NCBI RefSeq assembly: GCF_002198735.1
Contig: NZ_MWLO01000164.1
Coordinates: 1-42,605, forward strand
Source: Ideonella sp. A 288
Lineage (GTDB): Bacteria; Pseudomonadota; Gammaproteobacteria; Burkholderiales; Burkholderiaceae_C
DNA: 42,605 bases
Reading direction: 5' to 3'
The notes under the pieces were generated by a model. That model was not told the origin of the DNA. It searched no databases and worked only from the letters and a program-made list of their open reading frames with translations. The position numbers and the translations under genes were made by a program. Below are positions 25,640 through 34,700 of this stretch, piece after piece. The first letter of the stretch is position 1. Each line of letters begins with the position of its first letter.

Positions 25640-26092
25640 ATGACGCCCCCGGCCAGCCCCGCGGGCCTGTTCGCCTCGCTGCGCCGCCTGGCCGGCACGG
25701 CGCTGGAGATCGCCCGTGTGCGGCTGGAACTTCTGGCCAGCGAGTTGGAGCAGGAAAAGCTGCGCCTGTTCGATGCGCTGGTCATCGGCGCCATCGGCTT
25801 GGTCATGGTGGGCCTGTCGATGGTGCTCGTGGTGGGCTTCGTCGTGATGCTGTTCCAGGAAGGCTACCGGCTGCCGGCCGTGGGTGTCCTGGCGCTGGCC
25901 TTCGGCCTCGGCGGGGCCTGGGTGCTGCGGCGCGCCCGCGAGGCGCTGCGCGCCGGCGACGGCGGGCCCTTCGCGTTGACGCTGGGCGAACTGCGGCGCG
26001 ACGAAGCCGGGCTCGGCGCCGCCGCCGCCACGCCGCCTGCGGCCCCGGCGGGCGACGTCGCGCCCGCGCGGCGCGGGGACGGCGCGGCGTGA
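25640..26092 (+). CDS. YqjE-like phage-holin-superfamily membrane protein
   Basis: This 150-residue protein has an N-terminal amphipathic helix (GLFASLRRLAGTALEIARVRL), then LELLASELEQEKLRL, and two membrane helices (ALVIGAIGLVMVGLSMVLVV and VGVLALAFGLGGAWVL). This is the layout of the YqjE/putative holin superfamily III. A Pro/Ala-rich tail follows. It lies 25 bp behind the YqjD-like gene and shares a GTGA overlap with the next gene. Confidence 0.85.
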   Translation: MTPPASPAGLFASLRRLAGTALEIARVRLELLASELEQEKLRLFDALVIGAIGLVMVGLSMVLVVGFVVMLFQEGYRLPAVGVLALAFGLGGAWVLRRAREALRAGDGGPFALTLGELRRDEAGLGAAAATPPAAPAGDVAPARRGDGAA

Positions 26093-26388
26093 TCCACGGC
26101 ACCCGCGCCAATGCACTGGCCGTGCGCCAGCGCGCGCTGTTGTTGCGCAGCGCGCAACTGCGCGCGCAGTTCGCGGCCGATGTGCAGTTGCTGGCGCCGC
26201 CGCTGCGACTGGTCGACCAGGTGCAGGCCGGCTGGCGCTGGCTGCGCGCCCACCCGGCCGTGCCGGTGGCACTGCTGGTGTCGCTGGCGGTGCTGCGGCC
26301 ACGCCGCGCGCTGCGCTGGGGGCTGCGGCTGTGGTGGGGCTGGCAGACGGTCCAGCGGTTCCAGCGGCGGCTTCAGGCCTTGCGCTGA
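26089..26388 (+). CDS. YqjK-like membrane protein
   Basis: This 99-residue basic protein has a helical, Arg-rich first half (RANALAVRQRALLLRSAQLR), a short membrane segment (VPVALLVSLAVL) and a basic amphipathic end. This matches YqjK-like proteins, which accompany YqjD and YqjE. The start is a GTG overlapping the TGA of the YqjE-like gene (GTGA), so translation is coupled. The function of the set is unclear beyond association with the inner membrane under stress. Confidence 0.8.
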   Translation: MIHGTRANALAVRQRALLLRSAQLRAQFAADVQLLAPPLRLVDQVQAGWRWLRAHPAVPVALLVSLAVLRPRRALRWGLRLWWGWQTVQRFQRRLQALR

Positions 26389-26470
26389 CCGAACGGGTGC
26401 CGGCGGCGCGCAAGCGCCCGGCGCTGCGCCGTATGCTCGCGCGGTTCGTGTCCACGACCGGTACCGCACC

Positions 26471-27640
26471 ATGAGCAATGCGCCCCTCGTCGAGATCGAC
26501 CTCGCCGCCTTCTGGCGCGACCCCTACCCCGCGCTGGCGGCCATGCGGCGCGACCACCCGATCGCCCACGTGCCGCAGCTCGGCGCCACGCTGTTCACCC
26601 GGCGCGCCCACATCGTCGAGCTGGAGAAGCTGACCGAGGTGTTCAGCTCGCACCAGCCGCAGGGCCTGATGAACCGGCTGATGGGCCTCAACATGATGCG
26701 CAAGGACGGCGCGGCGCACATCGCCGAGCGCAAGCCGATGCTCGCCGCGCTGGGCCCGCAGGCGGTCCGCACGCACTGGGAGCCGATCTTCCGCGCCGAC
26801 ACGCAGCGCGTGCTCGACGCGCTGGCGCCGCTGGGGCGGGCCGAGCTGGTGGCCGACTGTGCGATGCCGGTGTCGGCCCACGCCCTGCGCGCGCTCACCG
26901 GCCTGGTCAACATGCGCTGGCAGGACATGGACGCCTGGTCGCAGGCGATGATCGACGGCATCGCCAACTATGCGGGTGATCCGGCGATCGAGGCGCGCTG
27001 CCATGCGGCCACCGCCGGCATCGATGCCTGCATCACCGAGGCCATGCCGCGGCTGCTGCGCGCACCCGACCCGAGCCTGCTGTCGGTGATGTTGCGCGCC
27101 GGGCTGCCCGAGGACAGCGTGCGGGCCAACATCAAGCTCAGCATCAGCGGCGGGCAGAACGAGCCGCGCGATGCCATCGCCGGCGCGGTGTGGGCCCTGC
27201 TCGCCCATCCCGCGCAGTTGGCCAGCGTGCGGCGCGGCGACGTCACGTGGCGACGGGTGTTCGACGAGTACGTGCGCTGGATCTCGCCGATCGCGATGAG
27301 CCCGCGCCGCGTCGCGCAGCGCCACACCGTCGACGGCGTGACGCTGGAGCCCGAGGACCGGGTGTTCTTCATGTTCGGCTCGGCCAACCGCGACGAGGCC
27401 TTCTTCGACGACCCCGACCGCTTCGACCTGGGACGCAACGACAGCGGCGCGCACATCGCCTTCGGTGCCGGCCCGCACTACTGCGCCGGGGCGGCGGCGT
27501 CGAAGTCGCTGATCGCCGAGGTGGCGTTGCCGGCGATCTTCGAACGCCTTCCCGGCCTGCGGCTGGCCCCTGGCGCCGACGTGCGCTTCGGCGGCTGGGC
27601 CTTCCGCGGGCCGCTGTCCTTGCCCGTGTGCTGGGGTTGA
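26471..27640 (+). CDS. cytochrome P450
   Basis: This 389-residue protein is a soluble class I bacterial P450. The haem ligand is Cys338 in FGAGPHYCAGAAA. The ExxR pair is Glu266/Arg269 in DEYVRW. The I-helix region reads SGGQNEPRD (226-234), so the usual (A/G)Gx(D/E)T threonine is replaced. This variant is seen in some P450 subfamilies and can indicate altered oxygen activation. No ferredoxin or ferredoxin reductase gene is adjacent. It is convergent with the alcohol dehydrogenase gene. The substrate is unknown. Confidence 0.9.
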   Translation: MSNAPLVEIDLAAFWRDPYPALAAMRRDHPIAHVPQLGATLFTRRAHIVELEKLTEVFSSHQPQGLMNRLMGLNMMRKDGAAHIAERKPMLAALGPQAVRTHWEPIFRADTQRVLDALAPLGRAELVADCAMPVSAHALRALTGLVNMRWQDMDAWSQAMIDGIANYAGDPAIEARCHAATAGIDACITEAMPRLLRAPDPSLLSVMLRAGLPEDSVRANIKLSISGGQNEPRDAIAGAVWALLAHPAQLASVRRGDVTWRRVFDEYVRWISPIAMSPRRVAQRHTVDGVTLEPEDRVFFMFGSANRDEAFFDDPDRFDLGRNDSGAHIAFGAGPHYCAGAAASKSLIAEVALPAIFERLPGLRLAPGADVRFGGWAFRGPLSLPVCWG

Positions 27641-27656
27641 CGCCGCACCGCACGCC

Positions 27657-28730
27657 TCAAGGCGTGATGGCGACCTTCAGCACGCCGTCGCGCTGATGCC
27701 CGAACAGGTCGTAGGCCTTCTCGATGTCGTCGAGCTTGAAGCGGTGGGTGACCATCGGGCCGAGATCGACGCGCCCCGACTGGATCACCGACATCAGTCG
27801 GCGCATGCGTTCCTTGCCCCCGGGGCACAGGCTCGTGACGATCTGGTGGTCGCCGAGTCCGGCGGCGAACGCGCCCAGCGGGATCACGAGGTCGGTCGAA
27901 TAGACGCCCAGGCTCGACAGGGTGCCGCCCGGCCGCAGCACGCGCAGGCAGGCTTCGAAGGTGGCCTGCGTGCCCAGCGCCTCGATGGCGACGTCCACGC
28001 CGCGCCCGTCGGTCAGGCGCATGATCTCCTCGACCGGGTCGGTGCGGCTGCTGTCGACGACGTGGTCGGCCCCCATGCGGCGCGAGATCTCGAGCCGGTT
28101 GGCCAGCCGGTCCACGCCGATCACCAGCGTCGCGCCGCTCAGCTTGGCGCCGGCCGTGGCGCACAGGCCGATCGGCCCTTGCGCGAACACGGCCACCGTG
28201 TCGCCGATGCGGATGTTGGCCCGCTCGGCACCGCTCAGCCCGGTGGACATGATGTCCGGGCACATCAGCACCTGTTCGTCGCTGAGTTCGTCGGGCACCG
28301 CGGCGAGGTTGGTCATGGCGTCGGGAACCAGCACGTACTCGGCCTGGCAGCCGTCGATGGTGTTGCCGAACCGCCAGCCCCCGAGGGGCTTCCACCCGTG
28401 GACGGTGCCTGCTCCGTCCTGCGAGCCGCAGCCGCACTGGCAGGCATTGCTCCAGCCACTGGGTGTGATGGCGCCGGCGATCACCCGCTGCCCTTCGCGG
28501 TAGCCCTGCACTGCCGAGCCGAGCTTGTGGATGACACCCACCGGCTCATGGCCGACCGTCAGCCCGCGGGCGACCGGGTACTCGCCCTTGAGGATGTGCA
28601 CGTCGGTGCCGCAGATGGTGGTGGTGGTGACCTTGATCAGCGCGTCGAGCGGGCCGACATCCGGGATCCGCTTGTCCTCGAGCACGATGCGTCCGGGTTC
28701 GACGAACACCGCTGCCTTCATCATTGCCAT
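27657..28730 (-). CDS. zinc-dependent alcohol dehydrogenase
   Basis: This 357-residue medium-chain dehydrogenase has the catalytic zinc ligand region TTICGTDVH (Cys40) and GHEPVG (His61/Glu62). It has a shortened structural-zinc-like loop NACQCGCGSQDG (Cys97, 99, 101) and an NAD(P) motif VAVFAQGPIGLCATAGAKL. It fits zinc ADHs that oxidise short or secondary alcohols. ATG 28730 is preceded by AGGAG at about 8 nt. It follows the CBS gene with 232 bp between them on the same strand, so it may have its own promoter. Zinc ADH genes are frequent in low-oxygen regulons, consistent with the FNR-type box found upstream in this cluster. Confidence 0.92.
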   Translation of the reverse strand: MAMMKAAVFVEPGRIVLEDKRIPDVGPLDALIKVTTTTICGTDVHILKGEYPVARGLTVGHEPVGVIHKLGSAVQGYREGQRVIAGAITPSGWSNACQCGCGSQDGAGTVHGWKPLGGWRFGNTIDGCQAEYVLVPDAMTNLAAVPDELSDEQVLMCPDIMSTGLSGAERANIRIGDTVAVFAQGPIGLCATAGAKLSGATLVIGVDRLANRLEISRRMGADHVVDSSRTDPVEEIMRLTDGRGVDVAIEALGTQATFEACLRVLRPGGTLSSLGVYSTDLVIPLGAFAAGLGDHQIVTSLCPGGKERMRRLMSVIQSGRVDLGPMVTHRFKLDDIEKAYDLFGHQRDGVLKVAITP

Positions 28731-28962
28731 GGAGTCGCTCCTGTGGGTTGCCGGGCCCGGTTCGATTCCTCGGCGGCCGAGCCTGTTCCCCCGTGCGCGT
28801 GCGCGAACTTTGTGCGGCGTCAATGAGGGGCTCGACCCTGCGCGGCGCAGGCTGCCCTTCAACGATGAAGAAGTCCGGCTCGGGCAGTTCACGAGCGGCA
28901 CCGGCTGGGCGCGGAATGCGGCCGCTGCGCCCGTGGCGCCAGGCCCGGGCCGGATGGGCTCA

Positions 28963-29610
28963 TCAGCCCCACACGTCCAGCGGCGGATCGGCGGCCAGCG
29001 CGCGCAGCAGGTCGGTGCGCGAGACGAAGCCGAGCACCTCGCCGCCGTCGCCGGACACCGGCACGCCGGGCAAGCCGGTGTGCAGCAGCAGCGCGGCGAC
29101 TCGGCGCAGGTCGGTGTCGGGGGCGGTGCTGGGCACGGGCGACCACATCACGGCCGTCACCGGCTGCGACAGGCGGGCCGACTCCGACGCCGCGCCGGGC
29201 GGCTCCAGCGAAGCGGCCGGCATCAGTTCCGCCCGGCCGACCATGCCGACCAGGCGGCCCTCGGCGTCCACCACCGGTGCCTGGGAGATGCCCTGGCGGG
29301 CCAGCATCTGCCAGGCCGCCCGCAGGCTGGCCTCGGCCGGCACCGTGAACGCCGGGCTGCTCATCACATCGGCCGCGCAGGTCAGCGGCCGGCGCACGTG
29401 CGTGGCCGCCGCCTGGCCGTAGGCCTGCACCGCCTCCACGCCCAGGGCGTGGCCGCTGCCGCCCGAGGGCAGGGCCGTCGACGGGCTCGCGTCTGCGCCC
29501 ATGGGGGCGGTGCGCCGCACCCGTGCGGGGCCGGTCACCAGCTGCTGCTGTCGCAACTGCTCCAAGGTGCCCGAGAACACCCAGCCCTGGATCCCATGAA
29601 CATGGAACAT
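28963..29610 (-). CDS. tandem CBS-domain protein
   Basis: This 215-residue protein has an N-terminal region (MFHVHGIQGWVFSGTLEQLR) seen in related proteins. It is followed by two CBS domains: CAADVMSSPAFTVPAEASLR with APVVDAEGRLVGMV, and VTAVMWSPVPSTAPDTDLR with GVPVSGDGGEVLGFVSRTDL. CBS pairs bind adenine nucleotides and often regulate transport or metabolism. It lies 30 bp behind the antiporter gene and may sense energy charge for the ATPase/antiporter pair. Confidence 0.9.
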   Translation of the reverse strand: MFHVHGIQGWVFSGTLEQLRQQQLVTGPARVRRTAPMGADASPSTALPSGGSGHALGVEAVQAYGQAAATHVRRPLTCAADVMSSPAFTVPAEASLRAAWQMLARQGISQAPVVDAEGRLVGMVGRAELMPAASLEPPGAASESARLSQPVTAVMWSPVPSTAPDTDLRRVAALLLHTGLPGVPVSGDGGEVLGFVSRTDLLRALAADPPLDVWG

Positions 29611-29640
29611 CGCTGCTTCTCCCGCGGCCCGCGCGACCGC

Positions 29641-30645
29641 TCACACCCCACCCAGGTACACCCGTGCCGCGTTCAAGGCGTAGGTCGCGGCGAGGCCGAC
29701 ACTGACCCAGCTGACCACGCGAAGGGTGCGCCCCTGCGGCCGCATCACCAGGCCGATGATCACCAGACCCGTCATCACCAACGCCGTGGCCGCGGTGCCC
29801 GCGTGCACCGGTGCGGCGTCGGCGAGCAGGGGGCCGCGCACGTAGAACGCATCGTCCACCGCCAGGATCATGACGTTGAACAGGTTGCTGCCCAGCAGGT
29901 TGCCGATGGCCATGTCCAGCGCCCCGAGCCGCAACGCGCCGAGGGTGACGGCCATCTCGGGCAGGGTGGTCACGATGGCCATCAGCACGGTGCCGACGAA
30001 GCTTCGCGACAGCCCCGCTTCGCTTGCCAGGCCGTCGGCCACCTGGGGCAGCCAGCTGCCCGCCGCCAGCACCACTAGCGCGGCCAGGCCGAACCGGCGC
30101 CACTCGTCCCGCGTCTGACCGGCGGGTGCCGGCGTGCGTGTGGCCGTGCCGGCGGCCATGGCCTGTCGCTCGTGCGCGTGCACCCCTTTCAGCGCCAGCA
30201 GGTACAGCGCCAGCAGCATGGGGCTGTAGACGCCGACGTGCAGCACCGCCGGTGCCCGCGTGCCGGTGACCAGGCTCAGCGCGACGAAGCCCAGCATCAC
30301 CACGCCGAAGCCGGCCGACAACAGGTGCGTGGCGCTGGCCTCGCGGTACATCGGCTGGTGGCGCTGCAAGGCATCGACGACGACGAGGAACAGCAGGTTG
30401 ACGACACAGGCGCCGAGGGCGTTGCCCACGGCCAGGTTGGGCGCGTCGACCATGGCCACCGCACTGATGCCCGAGGCCAGCTCGGGCAGCGAGGTCACCG
30501 TGGCCAGCAGCGCCAGGCCGACCCAGCCGCGTCCCCAGCCGTTGGCCTCGGCCAGCGCATCGGCGCTGCGGCTGAGCACGTAGCCGGCCCGTGCGATCAG
30601 CACGGCGCAGAGGGCGAACTGGACGAGCAGCCAGCCGAGCGTCAT
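29641..30645 (-). CDS. Na+/Ca2+ exchanger-family (CaCA) antiporter
   Basis: This 334-residue membrane protein has about ten helices and the two alpha-repeats of the CaCA family: TVTSLPELASGISAV with APNLAVGNALG, and IVTTLPEMAVTLGAL with DMAIGNLLGSNLFN. The paired Glu residues bind the cation. It should exchange Ca2+ (or Na+/K+) against Na+ or H+ at the inner membrane. Its ATG overlaps the TGA of the P-type ATPase gene (ATGA), so the two cation transporters are made together. Confidence 0.92.
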   Translation of the reverse strand: MTLGWLLVQFALCAVLIARAGYVLSRSADALAEANGWGRGWVGLALLATVTSLPELASGISAVAMVDAPNLAVGNALGACVVNLLFLVVVDALQRHQPMYREASATHLLSAGFGVVMLGFVALSLVTGTRAPAVLHVGVYSPMLLALYLLALKGVHAHERQAMAAGTATRTPAPAGQTRDEWRRFGLAALVVLAAGSWLPQVADGLASEAGLSRSFVGTVLMAIVTTLPEMAVTLGALRLGALDMAIGNLLGSNLFNVMILAVDDAFYVRGPLLADAAPVHAGTAATALVMTGLVIIGLVMRPQGRTLRVVSWVSVGLAATYALNAARVYLGGV

Positions 30646-33479
30646 GGCCGCGGTCGGTGCATCGTGCGCACCCAGAGCTTGCGGACCTCTTCCACCCACA
30701 GCACCAGGCTGGCCAGGCCCAGCAGCGGCAGCAGCGAGGCCAGCGGCAGCGGCACGGTGTGGAACAGCGTGTTCAGGGCGGGCACGTAAAGCACGGCCGC
30801 CTGCAGCGCGATGCTCAGCGACAGCCCGAGCGCCAGCCAGCGGTTTCGCAGCAGTCGCGGGCCCAGCGCCGAGGCGACAGCCGACTGGCAGTTCAGCACG
30901 TTGAACCAGCAGCACATCGCCAGCACGGTGAAGGTCTCGGTGCGCACCAGTTCTTCAGGCACGCCCAGCGACAGCCTCCAGGCGAACCAGCCGAAGCTCA
31001 CCGCGGCGATCGTCGGTGTCATCAGCGCCACGCGCCCCAGCAACTCGCGGCCGAGCAGCGGGTCGTCGCGCGGCACCGGCTGGCGGCGCATCTCGTCGCC
31101 GTCGGGCGGCTCCATCACCAGGTTCACCGTCACCGTGCCTTCGGTGACGATGTTGATCCACAGGATCTGCACCGCGGCCAGCGGCAGCGGATAACCGGCC
31201 AGCAGCGCGGCCAGCAGGATCAGCAACGCGGCCATCGAGGTGGCGAACAGGTACAGGATGACCTTCTTCAGGTTGCCATAGACGATCCGACCTTCCTCCA
31301 CGGCGCCGACGATGGTGGAGAAGTTGTCGTCGGTGATGACGATCTTGGCCGCGCTCTTGGCCACCTCGGTGCCGGTGATGCCCATGGCCACGCCCACGTC
31401 GGCGCGCGCCAGCGCGGGGGCGTCGTTGACGCCATCGCCGGTCATCGCGACCACCTCGCCGCAAGCCTGCAGTGCCTCGACGATGCGCAGCTTCTGCGCC
31501 GGCTGCACGCGGGCGAACACCGCGATGCCGGGCAGCGCGGCACGCAGGTCGGCCTCGCCCATGCGTTCGAGTTCGGGGCCGTCCACGGCGCGGTAGGCGC
31601 CGCCGGGTGAGCCCTCGCGGTAGGCGCCGCCGGGTGAGCCCTCGCGGTAGGCGCCGCCTGGTGAGCCCTCGCGGTAGGCGCCGCCCGGTGAGCCCTCGCG
31701 GTAGGTGCCGCCCGGTGAGCCCTCGCGCTCGCCGTCGCCCGCGATGCCGAGTTCACGGGCGATGGCCAGGCCGGTGAGCTTGTGGTCGCCCGTCACCATG
31801 ATCGGCCGAATGCCGGCGGCCCGGCACTCGGCGACCGAGACCTTGACCTCTTCGCGCGGTGGATCGATCTGGCCAACCAGGCCGAGCAGGCGCGCGCGGC
31901 CGGCCAGCGCGTCGAAGCCGGCCGCCGCGTCGAGGCCGTCGTCGTCCACGGCGGCAAAGGCCAGCACGCGCAGCGCCTGCGTGGCCATGGCCTCCGCGGC
32001 ATCGCGCGCCGCCTGCAGTGTCGTGCCGCCGTCGGCCCTGCACAGCCGCAGCACGGCCTCGGGCGCGCCCTTGATCCACACGCGGCGGGGCGCGTCGGCC
32101 ATGCGGTGGCGCGTGGCCATCAGCTTGGTGTCGGAGTCGAAGGGCAGTTCGGCCTCGCGCGGCGCGGCGTGGCGCAGGGCCTCGATCGCGAGGCCGGCCT
32201 TGCGCGCCAGCACCAGCAGGGCGCCTTCGGTCGGGTCGCCAAGCACCGTCCAGCCGGCGCGGTCTTCCTCGGGCGGCAGCAACTGCGCGTCGTTGCAGAG
32301 TGCGGCGGCCATGCACAGGTCGCGCAGCGTCGGATCGGCAACGTCGGCGGCGGCCCCGCCCTCGTCGAGCGCGCCTTCGGGCACGTAGCCGATGCCGCCG
32401 ACGGCGATCACGCGGCCGCCGGGCAGCCACAGCGCCACGGCCGTCATCTCGTTGCGGGTAAGCGTGCCGGTCTTGTCGCTGCAGATGATGGTGGTCGAGC
32501 CCAGCGTCTCCACCGCCGACAGCCGCCGGATGATCGCGCCGCGCTCGGCCATGCGCTGCATGCCCACGGCCAGCGCGATCGTCATCGCCACCGGCAGGCC
32601 CTCGGGCACCATCGAGACCATCTGGCTGATGGCCACCATCAACACCTCGGCCAGCGGCAGCTCGCGCCACAGGCCCAGCAGCACCACCAGCACGAACAGC
32701 CCCAGCGCCGCCCCCACCAGCGCGCGGCCGAACTGTTCGAGCCGCATCTCCAGCGGGGTCTTCGGCTCCTCGGCGTGTTCGGTGAGGCCGGCGATGCGGC
32801 CGACCTCGGTGTCGACACCGGTGGCGACGACGACGGCGCGCGCCCGCCCGGCGGTGACATGGGTGCCGGAATACACCATGCAGTGGCGGTCGGCCAGCCC
32901 GGTGGCCTCGGACACCGGGGCCACCGACTTCGACACCGGCACCGACTCGCCGGTGAGCGCGGCCTCGGCCACCTGCAGCTGGGCGTCTTCGACCAGCCGC
33001 GCGTCGGCGGCCACCGCATCGCCCGCGGCCAGCAGCACGGTGTCGCCCGGCACCAGATCGCGCGCCTCGACAACCAGTTCGCCACCGTCGCGCAGCACCC
33101 TCACGCGCAGCGCGGACAGCCGCCGCAGCGCCGCCATCGACCGCTCGGCGCGGCCTTCCTGGACGCTGCCGATCAGCGCGTTGACCAGCACCACGGCCAG
33201 GATGACCATCGCATCGCCGCGATGGCCCAGTGCCACGGCCAGCACCGCGGCCACGAACAGGATGTAGATCAGCGGGCTCTTGAACTGGCGCGCAAAGGTG
33301 CGCCACAGGGGCTTGGGCGGCGGCTCGGGCAGCGCATTCGGGCCATGTCGCGCCCGGGCCTGCTGCACGGCATTCGAGTCGAGGCCCTGCCGTGGGTCGA
33401 GCTCGAAGTGGCGCAGCAACTGGTCTACCGGCAGCGCATGCCAGAGGGGGGCGATGTCATCGGTCGTCCGGCCTGCCAT
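30642..33479 (-). CDS. P-type cation-transporting ATPase (P2-type)
   Basis: This 945-residue ATPase has the cation ATPase N-terminal domain, an actuator motif (LTGESVPV), the phosphorylation site SDKTGTLT (Asp335), KGAPEAVL of the nucleotide-binding domain, MVTGDH and the hinge motif MTGDGVNDAPAL, and a C-terminal set of membrane helices. VPEGLPVAMTIALAVG is the conserved M4 sequence of type II Ca2+/Na+-type pumps. A 45-residue insertion of five Arg-Glu-Gly-Ser-Pro-Gly-Gly-(Ala/Thr)-Tyr repeats lies at about 586-630, between MVTGDH and the ELERM region of the P domain. ATG 33479 was chosen because the longer frame adds Arg-rich antisense sequence. Confidence 0.93.
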   Translation of the reverse strand: MAGRTTDDIAPLWHALPVDQLLRHFELDPRQGLDSNAVQQARARHGPNALPEPPPKPLWRTFARQFKSPLIYILFVAAVLAVALGHRGDAMVILAVVLVNALIGSVQEGRAERSMAALRRLSALRVRVLRDGGELVVEARDLVPGDTVLLAAGDAVAADARLVEDAQLQVAEAALTGESVPVSKSVAPVSEATGLADRHCMVYSGTHVTAGRARAVVVATGVDTEVGRIAGLTEHAEEPKTPLEMRLEQFGRALVGAALGLFVLVVLLGLWRELPLAEVLMVAISQMVSMVPEGLPVAMTIALAVGMQRMAERGAIIRRLSAVETLGSTTIICSDKTGTLTRNEMTAVALWLPGGRVIAVGGIGYVPEGALDEGGAAADVADPTLRDLCMAAALCNDAQLLPPEEDRAGWTVLGDPTEGALLVLARKAGLAIEALRHAAPREAELPFDSDTKLMATRHRMADAPRRVWIKGAPEAVLRLCRADGGTTLQAARDAAEAMATQALRVLAFAAVDDDGLDAAAGFDALAGRARLLGLVGQIDPPREEVKVSVAECRAAGIRPIMVTGDHKLTGLAIARELGIAGDGEREGSPGGTYREGSPGGAYREGSPGGAYREGSPGGAYREGSPGGAYRAVDGPELERMGEADLRAALPGIAVFARVQPAQKLRIVEALQACGEVVAMTGDGVNDAPALARADVGVAMGITGTEVAKSAAKIVITDDNFSTIVGAVEEGRIVYGNLKKVILYLFATSMAALLILLAALLAGYPLPLAAVQILWINIVTEGTVTVNLVMEPPDGDEMRRQPVPRDDPLLGRELLGRVALMTPTIAAVSFGWFAWRLSLGVPEELVRTETFTVLAMCCWFNVLNCQSAVASALGPRLLRNRWLALGLSLSIALQAAVLYVPALNTLFHTVPLPLASLLPLLGLASLVLWVEEVRKLWVRTMHRPRP
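31591..31725. repeat. 27-bp x 5 in-frame minisatellite
   Basis: Five tandem 27-bp units start at 31591, 31618, 31645, 31672 and 31699 inside the P-type ATPase gene. The units differ at only a few positions, mostly synonymous. Because 27 is a multiple of three, unit gain or loss keeps the frame. There are no spacers, so it is not a CRISPR. Confidence 0.95.
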
Positions 33480-33538
33480 GGCGCTGCGCTGCGGTGGTGA
33501 GCGAGACCGATCGTCGTGTGCCTGCGAGGCGCGGGTGC

Positions 33539-34414
33539 TCACGGCCCGCGCACGACCAGCGTGTCGCAGTCGAGTGCGTGCAGCAGGCTCTCTGCCGTGC
33601 TGCCGAGCAGCGCCCTCGCCACCCCGCTGCGACCCTGCGATCCCAGGACCACCAGATCGACATCGGCACTGGCCACGTAATCGGACAGCAGGGCCTCCGG
33701 ACTGCCGCTCTCCAGCATCTGATGCACTGCCGCTGCGACGGCTGCGGGCAGGGCCGCCGCGGCCAGGTGCGAGGCGCAATGCTCCCTCATCGCGGTCTGC
33801 CAGGAGGCGATGGCGACCGGCCCGCTGCTCGTCGCCGAGCCGGGTGGGGTGCAGGCGTGGAAGAGCGTCAGCCGGGCGTCCGCGAACCAGTGCGCGGCCA
33901 GTCGCAGGGCGTGCATCGCCGGGTCGGAGAAGTCGGTGGCCACCACGACATGCTGGTAGGCGCCTCGGGCGCGGCGCCGGACGTTCAGCACAGGCACGCG
34001 CGAGTGCCGCACCAACGCATCCGCCGTGCTGCCCAGCTGGAGGCGATCCCTGCGCGCGTCCTTGGAGATGCCCAGCACGACGAGCCCCGTGCCGCCGTCG
34101 CTCGCGTCCAGCAGCACCGCGTCGGCCGTCGTGCCGATCACGACCTTGGACGTCGCCTCGACCCCTTCCGCGGCCAGGTCGGCGCGCAGTGCCCGCTCGA
34201 GCGTTTGTGCCCAGGATTCAGGGCGGTGCCACGAGGGCACGCCGCTCGCGAGCTGGTCGTGCCGGGCGACTTCGACGGCGTGCACGACATGGGCGACGGT
34301 CAGCTCGCAGTGCCACGACCGCGCCAGCAGCGCCGCGCGGGCCAGTGCGCGGTCGCACCGTGCGCTCAGGTCGGTGGCCAGGAAGATGCGGGTGGGCAGC
34401 GGGGTGTCGGTCAT
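33539..34414 (-). CDS. tandem universal stress protein
   Basis: This 291-residue protein has two UspA domains. The first ends in GISKDARRDRLQLGSTADAL with HSRVPVLNV, and the second in GSQGRSGVARALLGSTAES. Both carry the G-2x-G-9x-G(S/T)-like ATP-binding motif in recognisable form. USPs support survival under oxygen limitation, starvation and membrane stress. ATG 34414 is preceded by AGGAG. It is upstream of the ATPase, antiporter, CBS and ADH genes, and its own upstream region holds an FNR-type box and an NhaR-like element, so it is probably the first gene of this operon. Confidence 0.92.
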   Translation of the reverse strand: MTDTPLPTRIFLATDLSARCDRALARAALLARSWHCELTVAHVVHAVEVARHDQLASGVPSWHRPESWAQTLERALRADLAAEGVEATSKVVIGTTADAVLLDASDGGTGLVVLGISKDARRDRLQLGSTADALVRHSRVPVLNVRRRARGAYQHVVVATDFSDPAMHALRLAAHWFADARLTLFHACTPPGSATSSGPVAIASWQTAMREHCASHLAAAALPAAVAAAVHQMLESGSPEALLSDYVASADVDLVVLGSQGRSGVARALLGSTAESLLHALDCDTLVVRGP

Positions 34415-34580
34415 CTTGGTCTCCTGGTCAGGGAAGTCGTGTGGGTGGCTGTCTGGCGGTGGAGCAAGCCCAAAGGGCCGTCGGTGGACAGCGCCCGCGG
34501 CACTCGGACGGCGCCGCACGGAACCGCTCACCCATCCACTGGAAGACTGCCCAGCGTCGTGCCGGGTTCCGGCCGCGCCA

Positions 34581-34594
34581 TTGAGTTGAATCAA
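34581..34594. promoter_or_regulatory. FNR/Anr-type box upstream of usp
   Basis: TTGAG-TTGA-ATCAA matches the FNR consensus TTGAT-N4-ATCAA in 9 of 10 conserved positions. It lies 167 bp before the universal stress protein start on the minus strand. An oxygen-responsive start of the downstream operon fits the gene content. Confidence 0.6.
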
Positions 34595-34664
34595 CGTCGG
34601 CGGCGGGCCGGTTCGGGCGGTGCGGCGCACGCTGGGCGCTGTCCTCTGGCGCAGGCACGATCCG

Positions 34665-34700
34665 CAGATTTATCCGATGCGTTGGCATCGAATATTCGAT
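34665..34700. promoter_or_regulatory. NhaR-like operator, copy 1
   Basis: This is the 15-bp block CAGATTTATCCGATG, 7 variable bases, then the perfect palindrome ATCGAATATTCGAT. The same layout and the identical 15-bp block recur at 35767-35802. It lies downstream of the nhaR-like gene and upstream of usp, so it is a candidate binding site for the NhaR-like protein. The assignment is inference from duplication and position. Confidence 0.55.

Noticed and set aside
31591-31725. CRISPR-like array
   Set aside because: The units are directly adjacent, have no spacers and keep the reading frame of the ATPase.
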